Assembly (NCBI RefSeq): GCF_002975405.1
Contig: NZ_PCPS01000001.1
Span: forward strand, 806,001 to 870,000
Direction: 5' to 3'
DNA length: 64,000 nt
Source of the DNA: Arthrobacter sp. MYb229
Lineage (GTDB): Bacteria > Actinomycetota > Actinomycetes > Actinomycetales > Micrococcaceae
In this document: positions 44,878 to 55,051 of the stretch, one piece after another
Layout of the letters: each line of letters opens with the position of its first letter
Numbering within the stretch: position 1 is the first letter of the stretch
Notes under the pieces: generated by a model
What the model was told of the DNA's origin: nothing
Database searches by the model: none
What the model saw: the letters and a program-made list of their open reading frames with translations, nothing else
Made by a program: the position numbers and the translations under genes

Positions 44878-45490
44878 AGAATGCGTTCGGGAAGCGGAGG
44901 ACGATGGATGCGATAACCAAAACCCAAAGGATCGCAACGACGATCCAGCTCCATTCCTTGGCGAACTTCTTCACGCCTTCGGATGCGGGGATGACTCCGT
45001 TGACGATATTGCGCGACGTGGTGAAGACGAAGAGCGGAATCATCATCGCCCATACGACCATGCAGTAGGGGCACAAGGCGTTGATCTCATACAAAGCCTG
45101 GGACCATAGCCAGGCGATGAACGCCATGGCCAGCGTCACTCCGGACTGCACTCCAATCCAGAACCAGCGGTGGAACTTTGCGCCGGCCAGCAGCCCCATT
45201 CCGATGGTAATCAGCACGCCAAAGAGGACGATGCCCAAGAGCGGGTTCGGGAAACCGAGCAATTGAGCTTGGTCGGATTTCATGACGGTGCCGCAGGAAA
45301 CCCAGGGGTTGATATCGCACCCGGTGATGTAGTCGGGGTCTTTGTAAAGCTCGAGGCGTTCAAGGACTAGGATCCCCGAGGCGACCCAAGCAATCGTGCC
45401 GGTGAGCACGGCGAATATTCCGAAGCCGCGTTCTTTTGCCCACCAGGGCAACACGCCCGAGTTCTGAGGACTCTCAAGTGATGAAACCAT
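44870..45490 (-). CDS. Vitamin K epoxide reductase family protein
   Basis: This 206-residue membrane protein should reoxidise a periplasmic thiol oxidase (DsbA-like) using quinone. It has four to five helices and the VKOR cysteines: the loop pair Cys58 and Cys66 (GCDINPWVSC) and the active C-P-Y-C at 140-143. ATG 45490 is preferred over the frame's first Met 13 codons upstream because homologues begin with a short polar stretch before the first helix. It is followed by the DUF2809 gene in overlap. Confidence 0.9.
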   Translation of the reverse strand: MVSSLESPQNSGVLPWWAKERGFGIFAVLTGTIAWVASGILVLERLELYKDPDYITGCDINPWVSCGTVMKSDQAQLLGFPNPLLGIVLFGVLITIGMGLLAGAKFHRWFWIGVQSGVTLAMAFIAWLWSQALYEINALCPYCMVVWAMMIPLFVFTTSRNIVNGVIPASEGVKKFAKEWSWIVVAILWVLVIASIVLRFPNAFFG

Positions 45491-45985
45491 GTCTTGACTA
45501 TTCCATATGTTCAGACGAATGCGGGTCATTGCGCACCTTGCTTTTCACATACTATGAAGCTTTTCTGTGCAATATATATGAGCTGGTGAACTAGTGATGA
45601 ACGAACTATGAGAGAATGGAGGAGGTTGTTCGCGGATCCACAGTCTGCTTTCAACCCGACGACAGACTTTTGAAACGACAGATCGTCAAGCGATGCATCG
45701 CTTCGGTTGAGTGCCCATTACGTGCGCCTCCCGTAGGAATACCGCGGATCGTAGGGCTGCAAAGGAAAGCAGCCGGTTTTCAATGGCCACGTTGAACCGC
45801 AGCTAGTTCTCTTGAATCGGAAAATTGATTCAGGACAGAACCCAGATGCGGAACACACAAGGACTTTTGTGTCTGGCCGACTCACGAAGACGGCCGAAAG
45901 ACACGTGACGAATGTTGTTTCAGCCTAGGCACCGTCTGTGGAGGTCGCCGAAGCGGGAATTTAAACTAGGAGCACGCGAATTTAA
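45491..45985. other. Divergent intergenic region and long leader of the RNase E/G gene
   Basis: About 495 bases upstream of rne without a gene. The part at 45855-45904 can fold in two exclusive ways (see findings): ACACAA/TTGTGT, or GTGTCT-GGCCG/CGGCC-AGACAC. Near the start codon GAATTTAAA occurs twice (45957-45965 and 45978-45986). AGGAG at 45968-45972 is the likely ribosome site, 13 bases from the ATG. Long leaders are usual for rne genes. Confidence 0.55.
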
Positions 45986-48900
45986 ATGAGCGCATCAAAT
46001 CAGCGAAAAGGAGGGGCACAGGGAAGTAAGCGAGGCAATCGTTCAACACGAGCCCGCCGTACCACTGTAGCCACCACCCCATCACGTCCATTGCGGCGTG
46101 CGTTGACCCTGGCAGAGCTAAATGCCGCAGCCGGAGTCGAAGAAAGCCCATACCGTTGGCGCGCAACGCGTCGTACCCAGGTATCCACTCCTGACTCGGT
46201 CAAGCGCATGAGCCGCCAGGCCGAACGCCGTCAGCAGGTCGCCCGCGACACAGTCGAACAGGCAGCCGCGGCCTCCGAGGAAGTGGCTTCCACCGAGGCT
46301 CCGGTGACCACCGCAGCCCAGGCACCGGAAGAAACCGGCATCAAGCTGGCGCCCGCGGTGACCGAACCGGCAAAGGGTGCCGAGGTCTTCGAGTCTTCGG
46401 CCGAGGATCATACCGGTGCACTGCTAGCCGAACACGGCAGCTCCATGATCATGAACCCGTTTGCGATCCCGGAAGCAGCGCACACGGTGGTGCAGCATGT
46501 GGTGGCGAACACCGCCAAGCCGGAAACTGCACCCGCCTCGCGCCAGAAGGACGAGGATCTGGAAGCAGACGATGTGTCCTCGCGCCGCCGCCGTCGGCGC
46601 CGTCGCGGCGATGTCGATCTGGAGGTCGATGGTGGTTCGCAGGACGATCCGCCAAACACCGTCACCCGTGTGCGCGCTCCGCGTGCCAGCGCCGATGCGC
46701 ATATCCCCGCATCGGACCGGGTCACCTCGGTGCGCGGCTCCACCCGTTTGGAAGCCAAGCGCCAGCGCCGCCGCGAATCCCGCGAGACCGGCCGCCGCCG
46801 TCCGGTGATCACCGAGGCCGAGTTCTTGGCTCGCCGCGAATCGGTGGAACGCAAGATGATCGTGCGTCAGCGCGAGGACCGCATCCAGATCGGCGTATTG
46901 GAAGATGGCGTGCTCGCCGAGCACTTCGTCTCCAAAACCCAGCAGGATTCGCTGATCGGCAACGTGTACCTGGGCAAGGTGCAGAACGTGCTGCCATCCA
47001 TGGAAGCCGCCTTCGTCGATATTGGGCGCGGCCGCAACGCTGTGCTGTACGCCGGCGAAGTCAATTGGGATGTCGCAGGGCTGGAAGGCCAGCCGCGTCG
47101 TATCGAAAACGCGTTGAAGGCCGGGGACTCGGTTCTCGTGCAGGTCACCAAGGATCCGGTGGGCCACAAGGGCGCACGGCTCACCAGCCAGGTTTCCCTG
47201 CCTGGTCGTTACCTGGTCTACGTGCCGGGCGGTTCGATGACCGGCATTTCCCGCAAGCTTCCAGACGTGGAACGCCAGCGCCTGAAGAAGATCTTGAAGG
47301 ACCACTTGCCGGAGAACGCGGGCGTCATCGTCCGCACCGCCGCCGAAGGCGCCTCCGAAGAAGAGCTGACCAATGACATCAACCGGCTGCGCGCCCAGTG
47401 GGAAGGTATCGAGGCGCAATCTTCCTCGACCAAGACCCTGGCCCCGGAGCTGCTGTACTCGGAGCCGGATCTGACCATCAAGGTGGTGCGAGACGTCTTC
47501 AACGAAGACTTCACCAAGCTGATCGTCTCCGGCGAACAAGCTTGGGACACCATCGAGGCCTATGTCATGTACGTGGCCCCGGATTTGATGAGCCGCCTGG
47601 AGAAGTGGGAGCAGTCCGAAGATATCTTCAGCAACTTCCGCCTCGACGAGCAGATCAACAAGGCACTGGATCGCAAGGTTTTCCTGCCATCGGGTGGTTC
47701 GCTGGTTATCGACCGCACCGAAGCGATGACCGTGATCGATGTGAACACCGGAAAGTTCACCGGTTCCGGCGGCAACCTCGAAGAGACCGTGACCAAGAAC
47801 AACTTGGAAGCGGCCGAGGAAGTTGTCCGCCAGCTGCGCCTGCGCGATATCGGCGGCATCATCGTCATCGACTTCATCGACATGGTCCTGGAAGCCAACC
47901 GCGACCTCGTGTTGCGCCGTCTGGTCGAGTGCCTGGGCCGGGATCGGACCAAGCACCAGGTCGCCGAGGTCACCAGCCTTGGTCTGGTGCAGATGACCCG
48001 CAAGCGCATGGGCACCGGCCTGCTTGAGGTCTTCGGCGAGTCTTGCGAGGCATGTGCCGGCAGCGGCTTCGTCACGCACGAAGAGCCGGTCGAGCACCGC
48101 AAGTCCTTCAACGCTTCGGGCGAAGTGCACGCTAAGAAGTTCGCGGAGAAGTCTGCGGCTCCTCGCTCCGAGCGTCGTCGCCGTCGCGGCAACGAACGTG
48201 AAGAGCCGAAAGCCAACGAGCATGGAACCGAGAACGCCGAGGCAGAGGGCGGGGAGCAGCACGAGGCGACCCGCAACGCGCTGGCAAATATTGCTGCCGC
48301 TTCGCACCTCGATCAGCCAGCCGAATCGGGATTGAAGTTCGATGGGGCTACCGTGCCGGTCGCCAAGGCCGCAGCAGCACCTTCGGATGCCGCTGCCGAG
48401 GATGCCTCGGTGACCCTGGAAGCTCTGGAAGCAGCTTTGCCCGGGGGAGAGGAAGCCGAAGGCGCCGAGCAGCACGAGGGCGGGCGCAAGTCACGCCGTC
48501 GTTCACGTTCGCGTTCCCGTGGCCGCGGCCAGGGCGAGCAGGCGCAAGCCAGCGAGCAGAGCGCGGATGAATCCTCCACGCCGGAGGTCGAGCCTTCACC
48601 GGCGCAGGCCCCGGTTGCGGAAGAGCAGCCTGCACCAAGCGCACGCAAGCGCGGCTCCCGTCGAGCCACACGTGCTCAGAGCGAGTCGGTTGCGCCGTCA
48701 AGCGGTTCGGACCAGCCAACGCTGACCGGACTGGCGATGCCCGCCTCGCAGGCCGAGGTTGCCGCTGCTGCGGCCATCACGGAGGGCAAGCCGGCCGCAG
48801 CAGCTGCTGCGGCCCCACAGAGTTCCACGCAGCCAAAGCGTCGCAGTCGTCGGGCCACCTCGGTCCAGGGCGATGCGCATGCAGAGGTTCGCGTGGCGGA

Positions 48901-49027
48901 GGTATCCGCTGCCACCGGTTCGGTGGTCCAGATGGATACCAACAGTGCACGAAACGAAAAGCCAGCCGAGGCTGCCGGGCAACCGGTTATGCTCGGAGTT
49001 GGGGTTCCGGTTCGTGAACTGAAATAG
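45986..49027 (+). CDS. rne: Ribonuclease E/G family protein
   Basis: This 1013-residue endoribonuclease acts in mRNA turnover and rRNA maturation. A long low-complexity N-terminal part (1-275; Ala, Glu, and an RRRRRRR tract) precedes the catalytic core: S1 domain (NVYLGKVQNVLPSMEAAFVDIG), the metal-binding Asp585 in VIDVNTGK and Asp629 in VIDFIDM, and the zinc link Cys687-x-x-Cys690 (CEACAGSGF). The C-terminal 300 residues are Glu-, Ala- and Arg-rich and likely disordered. N- and C-terminal extensions on both sides of the core are the actinobacterial form. It stands upstream of the ribosomal genes rplU-rpmA. Confidence 0.95.
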   Translation: MSASNQRKGGAQGSKRGNRSTRARRTTVATTPSRPLRRALTLAELNAAAGVEESPYRWRATRRTQVSTPDSVKRMSRQAERRQQVARDTVEQAAAASEEVASTEAPVTTAAQAPEETGIKLAPAVTEPAKGAEVFESSAEDHTGALLAEHGSSMIMNPFAIPEAAHTVVQHVVANTAKPETAPASRQKDEDLEADDVSSRRRRRRRRGDVDLEVDGGSQDDPPNTVTRVRAPRASADAHIPASDRVTSVRGSTRLEAKRQRRRESRETGRRRPVITEAEFLARRESVERKMIVRQREDRIQIGVLEDGVLAEHFVSKTQQDSLIGNVYLGKVQNVLPSMEAAFVDIGRGRNAVLYAGEVNWDVAGLEGQPRRIENALKAGDSVLVQVTKDPVGHKGARLTSQVSLPGRYLVYVPGGSMTGISRKLPDVERQRLKKILKDHLPENAGVIVRTAAEGASEEELTNDINRLRAQWEGIEAQSSSTKTLAPELLYSEPDLTIKVVRDVFNEDFTKLIVSGEQAWDTIEAYVMYVAPDLMSRLEKWEQSEDIFSNFRLDEQINKALDRKVFLPSGGSLVIDRTEAMTVIDVNTGKFTGSGGNLEETVTKNNLEAAEEVVRQLRLRDIGGIIVIDFIDMVLEANRDLVLRRLVECLGRDRTKHQVAEVTSLGLVQMTRKRMGTGLLEVFGESCEACAGSGFVTHEEPVEHRKSFNASGEVHAKKFAEKSAAPRSERRRRRGNEREEPKANEHGTENAEAEGGEQHEATRNALANIAAASHLDQPAESGLKFDGATVPVAKAAAAPSDAAAEDASVTLEALEAALPGGEEAEGAEQHEGGRKSRRRSRSRSRGRGQGEQAQASEQSADESSTPEVEPSPAQAPVAEEQPAPSARKRGSRRATRAQSESVAPSSGSDQPTLTGLAMPASQAEVAAAAAITEGKPAAAAAAAPQSSTQPKRRSRRATSVQGDAHAEVRVAEVSAATGSVVQMDTNSARNEKPAEAAGQPVMLGVGVPVRELK

Positions 49028-49257
49028 ATGAACTTGATCACGCTTCACCCGCTGGGGCAGTTTGTATTTGCCCCAGTGGTGTGGACTAGCGTAATCTGGT
49101 TCATCGGTGCTAAACGCCAAGATCACGGATTTCTGATCCGCTCGGCGTCAAGGCACAAGCGCATGAGATCCCTGAATAAGGTGCCTGATTTATCAGGCGT
49201 CCGGGTTGATTTCTGCGCCGGTAAGACAATAAACGTCGAGTAGAAGCGAGTACCCAC
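49028..49257 (+). other. Intergenic region and probable rplU leader
   Basis: CTGGGGCA/TGCCCCAG (49052-49059 and 49069-49076) may end rne transcription. Further hairpins lie at ACGCC/GGCGT (49114-49148, with inner CGGAT/ATCCG) and a GCCTGA/TCAGGC loop at about 49183-49199. The last two look like leader structures before L21, where autoregulation by the ribosomal protein is known in other bacteria. Confidence 0.45.
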
Positions 49258-49566
49258 GTGGTGTACGCAATTGTCCGCGCAGGCGGCCACCAGGAGAAGG
49301 TTTCCGTTGGAGACCTCATCACCGTAGACCGTCTTCAGGCTGCCCTAGGTAGCTCTATTGACCTTCCAGCCTTGCTGTTGGTAGATGGCGAGAAGGTAAC
49401 TTCCGCCGCTGCCGACCTGGCTAAGGTCAAGGTCACCGCTGAGGTTGTAGAAAACCTTCGCGGCCAGAAGATTGTTATCCAGAAGTACAAGAACAAGACC
49501 GGTTACAAGAAGCGCCAGGGCTTCCGTGCCGCTCTGACCAAGGTCAAGGTCACCTCGATCGCCTAA
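49258..49566 (+). CDS. rplU: 50S ribosomal protein L21
   Basis: L21 is a 102-residue ribosomal protein that binds 23S rRNA. It starts at GTG ([18 protein letters not shown]) and shows the family end [17 protein letters not shown]. The charged pattern and length match L21 exactly. L27 follows after 49 bases, as in most bacteria. Confidence 0.97.
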   Translation: MVYAIVRAGGHQEKVSVGDLITVDRLQAALGSSIDLPALLLVDGEKVTSAAADLAKVKVTAEVVENLRGQKIVIQKYKNKTGYKKRQGFRAALTKVKVTSIA

Positions 49567-49615
49567 TTTGGGCTGATCGTACTAACCATTTTTGTAGCGA
49601 AAGAGGCTAAAAGGC

Positions 49616-49870
49616 ATGGCACATAAGAAAGGTGCGAGTTCCACTCGCAACGGTCGCGATTCCAACGCACAGTACCTAGGCGTAAAGCGCTTTGGCGGTC
49701 AGGATGTCAAGGCAGGCGAAATCATCGTTCGCCAGCGCGGCACCCACTTCCACCCAGGCGCCGGCGTAGGCCGTGGCAAGGATGACACTCTGTTCGCTTT
49801 GGCTGCTGGCGCAGTCGAGTTCGGCACCCGTCGTGGTCGCCGCGTGGTGAACATTGTAACTGCTGCCTAA
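49616..49870 (+). CDS. rpmA: 50S ribosomal protein L27
   Basis: L27 is an 84-residue protein reaching the peptidyl-transferase centre. It begins [27 protein letters not shown], the family signature, and lacks the cleaved N-terminal extension found in Firmicutes. AAAGAGGC precedes the ATG. It is cotranscribed with rplU and ends in a hairpin. Confidence 0.98.
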   Translation: MAHKKGASSTRNGRDSNAQYLGVKRFGGQDVKAGEIIVRQRGTHFHPGAGVGRGKDDTLFALAAGAVEFGTRRGRRVVNIVTAA

Positions 49871-49897
49871 TTTAGGCGACAGACAATTTTTTGAGTG

Positions 49898-49933
49898 CAC
49901 AAGGGGTGGGCCGATTTCGGTCCGCCCCTTGTG
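49898..49933 (+). terminator. Hairpin after rpmA
   Basis: CACAAGGGG (49898-49906) pairs with CCCCTTGTG (49925-49933), with further G-U-containing pairs inside. It may partly separate rplU-rpmA from obg. Confidence 0.75.
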
Positions 49934-49996
49934 TGCGTATAGATAGACTTTAAGCGAGTAGTAACTCGCACCCCCGTTATAGGAGAAGATGGCCCC

Positions 49997-51580
49997 GTGG
50001 CTGCATTCGTTGATCGCGTAACTCTAAATGTCACCGCAGGTAATGGTGGCCACGGTTGTGTGTCCATCAAGCGCGAGAAGTTCAAGCCCCTAGGCGGACC
50101 GGACGGGGCAAAGGGCGGAGACGGCGGAAATGTCATCTTGCGCGTTGACCCGCAGGTCACCACGCTGCTTGAATTCCACCACCTGCCACACCGCAAGGCC
50201 AACAACGGCGAGCCCGGCCAGGGCGGACTGCGCCCCGGCAAGCAGGGCGAAGACCTGATCCTCGGCGTGCCTGCGGGCACCGTGGTCAAATCCAAGGATG
50301 GCGACATCCTTGCGGACCTGGTCAAGACCGGCGATGAGTTCCTCGCCGCACAAGGCGGCATGGGCGGACTGGGCAACGCGGCCATCGCTTCCGATAAGCG
50401 CAAGGCCCCAGGGTTCGCCCTGCTCGGCACCCCGGGCACCGGCCAGGAAGTAGTCCTGGAACTTAAGTCCGTCGCAGATATCGCGCTGGTGGGTTACCCC
50501 TCGGCCGGTAAATCCTCGCTGATCGGCTCGATCTCCGCGGCACGTCCAAAGATTGCCGACTACCCATTCACCACGCTGGTACCCAACCTGGGCGTCGTGC
50601 AGGCCGGCGAAGTGCGCTTCACCGTCGCCGACGTGCCCGGGCTTATCCCAGGTGCCTCCGAAGGCAAGGGGTTGGGCCATGAGTTCCTGCGCCACGTCGA
50701 GCGTTGTGCCGCGATCGTGCACGTGCTGGACTGCGGCTCGCTGGAGACCGACCGCGACCCGATCCACGATTTGGAAACCATCGAAGCGGAACTGGCGGCC
50801 TATGAAGCCGACTCCAGCTTCGCTGGAACCGACGGCACTAGCGTTGCTTTGACCGAGCGCCCGAAGCTTATCGCGCTCAATAAAGTAGATATGCCCGACG
50901 GCTCCGACATGGCTGAATTCGTGCGCCCAGAGCTCGAAAAGCGCGGCTACCGCGTCTTTGAAATCTCCGCACTGGCACGTAACGGATTACGCGAATTGAC
51001 CTTCGCCATGGCTGAATTGGTAGAGCAGGCACGCTCCGAGCGTGTCGAAGAAGCCCCGATCGTGGAAGTTCCGATGCTGCGTCAGCGCACCGGCAAGAAG
51101 ACGGAATTCACCATCCGCCGCGAAGAGGTGAACTTCGAACCACTCTGGCGAGTGATCGGTGAAAAGCCTGAGCGCTGGATCGTGCAGACCGACTTCCGTA
51201 ACGACGAGGCCGTCGGCTACCTGGCAGACCGCCTGGCTAAGCTGGGTGTTGAAAACCAGTTGTTCAAGGCCGGCGCCAAGCCAGGCGACGCGGTTGTTAT
51301 CGGCGCCGAAGATAACTCGGTAGTCTTCGACTGGGAGCCAACCATGGCCGCCGGGGCCGAATTGCTCGGCTCGCGCCGTGGCGAGGACATCCGCCTGGAA
51401 GACCGAAACCGAAAGACGCGTGAAGAGAAGCGCGCCGAGCATGATGAGCGTCGCGCGGCGAAAGCCGCCGCACGCGAAGAGCTTGAAGCCGAGCGTCGGG
51501 CGGGCATTTGGACCGAATCGGTACATGCGAAGAACGCTGAACGCGCTGCTCAGAATCGGGCAGCAGATAAGGAAGACTAA
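49997..51580 (+). CDS. obg: Obg family GTPase
   Basis: This 527-residue GTPase takes part in large-subunit ribosome assembly and stress control. It starts GTG ([20 protein letters not shown]) with a glycine-rich Obg fold (residues 1-160), a G domain with GYPSAGKSS at about 166-174, [11 protein letters not shown] and NKVD, then an OCT domain around 345-430 and an Arg/Glu/Ala-rich basic tail. The three-domain form with the OCT region is that of Gram-positive Obg. proB begins two bases after the stop. Confidence 0.96.
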   Translation: MAAFVDRVTLNVTAGNGGHGCVSIKREKFKPLGGPDGAKGGDGGNVILRVDPQVTTLLEFHHLPHRKANNGEPGQGGLRPGKQGEDLILGVPAGTVVKSKDGDILADLVKTGDEFLAAQGGMGGLGNAAIASDKRKAPGFALLGTPGTGQEVVLELKSVADIALVGYPSAGKSSLIGSISAARPKIADYPFTTLVPNLGVVQAGEVRFTVADVPGLIPGASEGKGLGHEFLRHVERCAAIVHVLDCGSLETDRDPIHDLETIEAELAAYEADSSFAGTDGTSVALTERPKLIALNKVDMPDGSDMAEFVRPELEKRGYRVFEISALARNGLRELTFAMAELVEQARSERVEEAPIVEVPMLRQRTGKKTEFTIRREEVNFEPLWRVIGEKPERWIVQTDFRNDEAVGYLADRLAKLGVENQLFKAGAKPGDAVVIGAEDNSVVFDWEPTMAAGAELLGSRRGEDIRLEDRNRKTREEKRAEHDERRAAKAAAREELEAERRAGIWTESVHAKNAERAAQNRAADKED

Positions 51581-51582
51581 GT

Positions 51583-52728
51583 ATGAATGTGCGAGCAACT
51601 AAGACATTATCTTCAATTTCCTCACTTCGAGATCTACCCCAAGCAAGACGCGTCGTCGTAAAGGTGGGATCCAGCTCGTTGACAACTGTCAGCGGCGGGA
51701 TCTCCCACGAGCGGTTGAAGTTCTTGGCAGATACGCTCGCACACACGCTGCATGATGATACCGAAGTTATTTTGGTTTCCTCTGGCGCTATCGCCGCCGG
51801 ACTGTCGCCGCTAGGGCTGGAAAAGCGTCCAAAAGACCTTGCCACCCAGCAGGCGGCAGCGGCCGTAGGCCAGGGATTGCTGCTGGCGCAGTACACCCAA
51901 GAATTCGCAAGACACGACATCAATGTCGGTCAGGTGCTGCTGACGGCAGATGATCTGATGCACCGCAACACGTACACCAATGCGCTGCGCTCGCTCACGC
52001 GCTTGCTGAACCTGGGCGTGCTGCCAATCGTGAATGAAAATGATGCGGTAGCTACCCGCGAGATTCGTTTTGGCGACAATGACCGACTCGCCTCGCTGGT
52101 CGCCCACCTGATCAAGGCCGATGCGCTGTTGCTCTTCTCCGATGTTGACTCGGTTTATGACGCGCACCCGGAGGACGGTGGAAGCCGCATCTCGCATGTG
52201 GGCCATCCCGACGAGCTCGACGCTGTTGACTTGGGCACTCCGGGAGCGGCCGGCGTCGGCACCGGTGGCATGATCACCAAGGTCGACGCGGCCACCATGA
52301 GCGCCTCGGCGGGTATTCCGACGCTGGTGACCAGCACCGACAATGCCGCCAGGGCGCTGGCGGGCGAAGACGTGGGAACCTGGTTCGCCGCGCGCAACAC
52401 GCGCCGCTCGGCCCGTGACGTATGGTTGGCGCACCTAGCCTCCTCCGAAGGCCGCCTGGTCCTGGACGCCGGTGCGGTGCGTGCCGTGGCGGACGGAACA
52501 AATTCCTTGCTTGCCGCGGGCATCACGTCGATTCGCGGAGAGTTCGAAGCCGGGGACGCAGTGGAAATCTGCGATTCAGAGGGCAACATCATTGCTCGTG
52601 GGCTAGTGAACTACTCGGCCGAAGAACTTCCGGAAATGCTTGGACGCACTACCGTCGAACTGGCCGAGTTGCTCGGCGAGGGTTACGACAAAGCCGTAGT
52701 ACATGTCGATGATCTGGCCTTGATCTAA
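51583..52728 (+). CDS. proB: Glutamate 5-kinase
   Basis: ProB phosphorylates glutamate, the first step to proline. The 381-residue protein shows the amino-acid-kinase N-terminus VVVKVGSSSLTT, SSGAIAAG, the substrate-binding NENDAVAT and GTGGMITKVDAA, and a C-terminal PUA domain starting about residue 290 (EGRLVLDAGAVRAV). It may be inhibited by proline through the kinase domain. The ATG at 51583 is two bases past the obg stop. proA follows after 13 bases. Confidence 0.95.
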   Translation: MNVRATKTLSSISSLRDLPQARRVVVKVGSSSLTTVSGGISHERLKFLADTLAHTLHDDTEVILVSSGAIAAGLSPLGLEKRPKDLATQQAAAAVGQGLLLAQYTQEFARHDINVGQVLLTADDLMHRNTYTNALRSLTRLLNLGVLPIVNENDAVATREIRFGDNDRLASLVAHLIKADALLLFSDVDSVYDAHPEDGGSRISHVGHPDELDAVDLGTPGAAGVGTGGMITKVDAATMSASAGIPTLVTSTDNAARALAGEDVGTWFAARNTRRSARDVWLAHLASSEGRLVLDAGAVRAVADGTNSLLAAGITSIRGEFEAGDAVEICDSEGNIIARGLVNYSAEELPEMLGRTTVELAELLGEGYDKAVVHVDDLALI

Positions 52729-52741
52729 GGAGGCCAATAGA

Positions 52742-54046
52742 ATGGGAGATATGAGTCTAGATTCAGCCGAAACAAAGACCGAATCCACCACCGACGTATT
52801 CGCGTCGGTCAACCAGCTGGCAGATCGTGCCCGCCGGGCCTCGCGCACTCTGTCGCGGGCAAACCGTGATTGGAAAGACAAGGCTTTGCGTGCCATCGCA
52901 GAGACCATCGATAGCCATCGCCGGGAAATTAAGGCGGCCAACGCCAAAGACCTTGAAAATGGCCGGGAACGCGGCACCAGCGCCGCGCTGCTTGACCGCT
53001 TGAAACTTGATGACCAGCGTATCGACGGTTTGATCTCAGCCCTTGAAGAGCTCATCGGACTGCCCGATCCAGTCGGCCGCGTGGTACGCGGCGAAACGCT
53101 TCCCAACGGCTTGCGGATGCGGCAGATCAACGTCCCGATGGGCGTGATCGGCACCATCTACGAAGCCCGCCCCAACGTAACAGTCGATATCGCCGGTCTC
53201 TCGTTGAAAAGTGGCAACGCAGTATTGCTGCGCGGCGGCTCGGCGGCGCTGAACTCGAATGTAGCTCTGGTGGGATACATCCGCAATGCCCTCGAATCCG
53301 TTTCCTTGCCTCGTGACCTGGTAATCTCCGTGGACGAATACGGACGCGAAGGCGCAGACGCGATGATGGCAGCACGTGGACGCATCGACGTGCTGATTCC
53401 ACGAGGTGGCCGCGAGTTGATCCAGCGTGTGGTCACCACCGCGAAGGTTCCGGTCATCGAGACCGGAGAAGGCAACGTCCACATCTTCATGGGCGCCAGC
53501 GCCGATGAGAAAATGGCAACCGATATCCTGCTCAACGCCAAGACCCACCGTCCAAGCGTATGCAATACGGTAGAGACGCTGCTTGTCTCCAAGGATGCTC
53601 CGGCCGCACAGGGTGTGCTCAAGGCCTTGGCCAAGGCCGGGGTTACGCTGCACACCGACGCCCGCGCGGCGGCACTGGTCCCAGAACTGGAAACGATAGC
53701 CGCCGGTGAAGATGACTGGCGCAACGAGTATCTGGACCTGGACATCGCGGTGAAGCTGGTGGACACGATGGACGAAGCGCTGGAGCATATCCGCGAATAC
53801 TCCACCGGACACACCGAAGCAATCATTACCTCGTCTTTGGCCGAGTCCGAACGGTTCATCGCGGAAATCGAGTCTGCGGCAGTGATTGTCAATGCTTCGA
53901 CCCGCTTTACCGATGGTGGCGAGCTGGGGCTGGGTGCCGAGGTAGGCATCTCTACGCAGAAGATGCACGCACGTGGACCGATGGGCTTGTCGGAACTGAC
54001 GACCACCAAATGGATCGTTCAGGGCGACGGGCATATCCGTAAATAG
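52742..54046 (+). CDS. proA: Gamma-glutamyl phosphate reductase
   Basis: ProA reduces the ProB product with NADPH to glutamate semialdehyde, which cyclises on the way to proline. The 434-residue aldehyde-dehydrogenase-like enzyme has the catalytic Cys in RPSVCNTVETLLV and the family segments PNVTVDIAGLSLKSGNAVLLRGG and HARGPMGLSELTTTKW. The start ATG has AAGGAGG 7 bases upstream; a second ATG lies three codons on. Confidence 0.96.
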   Translation: MGDMSLDSAETKTESTTDVFASVNQLADRARRASRTLSRANRDWKDKALRAIAETIDSHRREIKAANAKDLENGRERGTSAALLDRLKLDDQRIDGLISALEELIGLPDPVGRVVRGETLPNGLRMRQINVPMGVIGTIYEARPNVTVDIAGLSLKSGNAVLLRGGSAALNSNVALVGYIRNALESVSLPRDLVISVDEYGREGADAMMAARGRIDVLIPRGGRELIQRVVTTAKVPVIETGEGNVHIFMGASADEKMATDILLNAKTHRPSVCNTVETLLVSKDAPAAQGVLKALAKAGVTLHTDARAAALVPELETIAAGEDDWRNEYLDLDIAVKLVDTMDEALEHIREYSTGHTEAIITSSLAESERFIAEIESAAVIVNASTRFTDGGELGLGAEVGISTQKMHARGPMGLSELTTTKWIVQGDGHIRK

Positions 54047-54152
54047 TTTCTGCCCCCTGTCTTCGGTAGGATGTAGAAGAATCGTACCGTTACTTTTCGG
54101 ACCTGAATTTGCGTCGCAGATTTGGTCTCGATAAAACGTCTGGAGAAATAAG

Positions 54153-54362
54153 TTGAACGCGCTGATTATGGCTTCTGAAGCTGCATCCACCGGTATTGAC
54201 CCACATACCATGGCAATCATCGTCGGTGGTGGCATCTTCGTCGCACTGATGGTTCTGCTGCTGGTCACGGTTTCCTACACCAACGTGGGCCTGCGTCACG
54301 CAGACCACGACGAAGTGGATGACATTCACCGTCAGTTTAAGGTCCACGGAGACAAGCACTAG
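54153..54362 (+). CDS. Small single-helix membrane protein upstream of nadD
   Basis: This 69-residue protein starts at TTG 54153 (TGGAGAA about 6 bases upstream); ATG 54168 is the alternative. One helix ([22 protein letters not shown], about 21-42) is followed by a polar, His/Asp-rich tail ([23 protein letters not shown]) that would bind metal or protein on one side. It is not assigned to a known family. It lies two bases before nadD and is probably cotranscribed with it. Confidence 0.7.
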   Translation: MNALIMASEAASTGIDPHTMAIIVGGGIFVALMVLLLVTVSYTNVGLRHADHDEVDDIHRQFKVHGDKH

Positions 54363-54364
54363 TC

Positions 54365-54970
54365 TTGGCGGATCCACTGAACAAGAACCGCCCATTGCGC
54401 CTCGGCGTGATGGGCGGTACTTTTGATCCCATCCACCATGGTCACTTGGTCGCTGCCAGTGAAGTTGCGGCCGAGTACGACTTAGATGAAGTGGTCTTCG
54501 TGCCTACCGGCAAGCCCTGGCAGAAGGTTGCCCGAGATGTGACTGCCGCAGAGCACCGTTACCTGATGACGGTGGTCGCTACCGCGTCGAACCCGCGTTT
54601 CACCGTGAGCCGCGTCGACATCGACCGTGAGGGTGCAACCTATACGCACGACACGTTGCTTGATCTTCGGGCCGAACGGCCGGAGGCGGAGCTCTTCTTC
54701 ATCACTGGTGCTGACGCATTGAGCAAAATCGCCAGTTGGAAGGATGTCGATCAGGTCTGGGATCTGGCGCATTTTGTTGGCGTCAGCCGTCCAGGCCACG
54801 TTCTGCCAGAACTAGAGCAAGAGAACGTTTCACTATTAGAAATCCCAGCATTGGCGATTTCCTCCACGGATTGTCGTGGGCGCATAGCCCAAGGCAAGCC
54901 CGTTTGGTATCTGGTGCCGGACGGTGTGGTGCAGTACATTGCAAAATATGGGCTTTATACCGAGTCGTAA
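54365..54970 (+). CDS. nadD: Nicotinate-nucleotide adenylyltransferase
   Basis: NadD makes deamido-NAD from nicotinate mononucleotide and ATP. The 201-residue protein carries the nucleotidyltransferase motif [22 protein letters not shown], the second motif ISSTDCRGR and a family-typical end (YIAKYGLY). It starts at a TTG ([13 protein letters not shown]) two bases after the previous stop. Position before rsfS is conserved. Confidence 0.95.
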   Translation: MADPLNKNRPLRLGVMGGTFDPIHHGHLVAASEVAAEYDLDEVVFVPTGKPWQKVARDVTAAEHRYLMTVVATASNPRFTVSRVDIDREGATYTHDTLLDLRAERPEAELFFITGADALSKIASWKDVDQVWDLAHFVGVSRPGHVLPELEQENVSLLEIPALAISSTDCRGRIAQGKPVWYLVPDGVVQYIAKYGLYTES

Positions 54971-55051
54971 CCTCACATTGATGCGTCCAACACGGCATAA
55001 TCTCTAGGTAAGGGTGACGGTATTTGTCTAAGCGGTCGGGAGAAGAACAGG

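Noticed and set aside
46424-48475. 683-residue minus-strand frame within rne
   Set aside because: It mirrors the rne codons (His/Gly/Arg-rich composition) and has no family features.
49997-52728. obg and proB as one fused protein
   Set aside because: The obg frame has a clear stop, and proB starts two bases later in its own frame with normal family ends on both sides.
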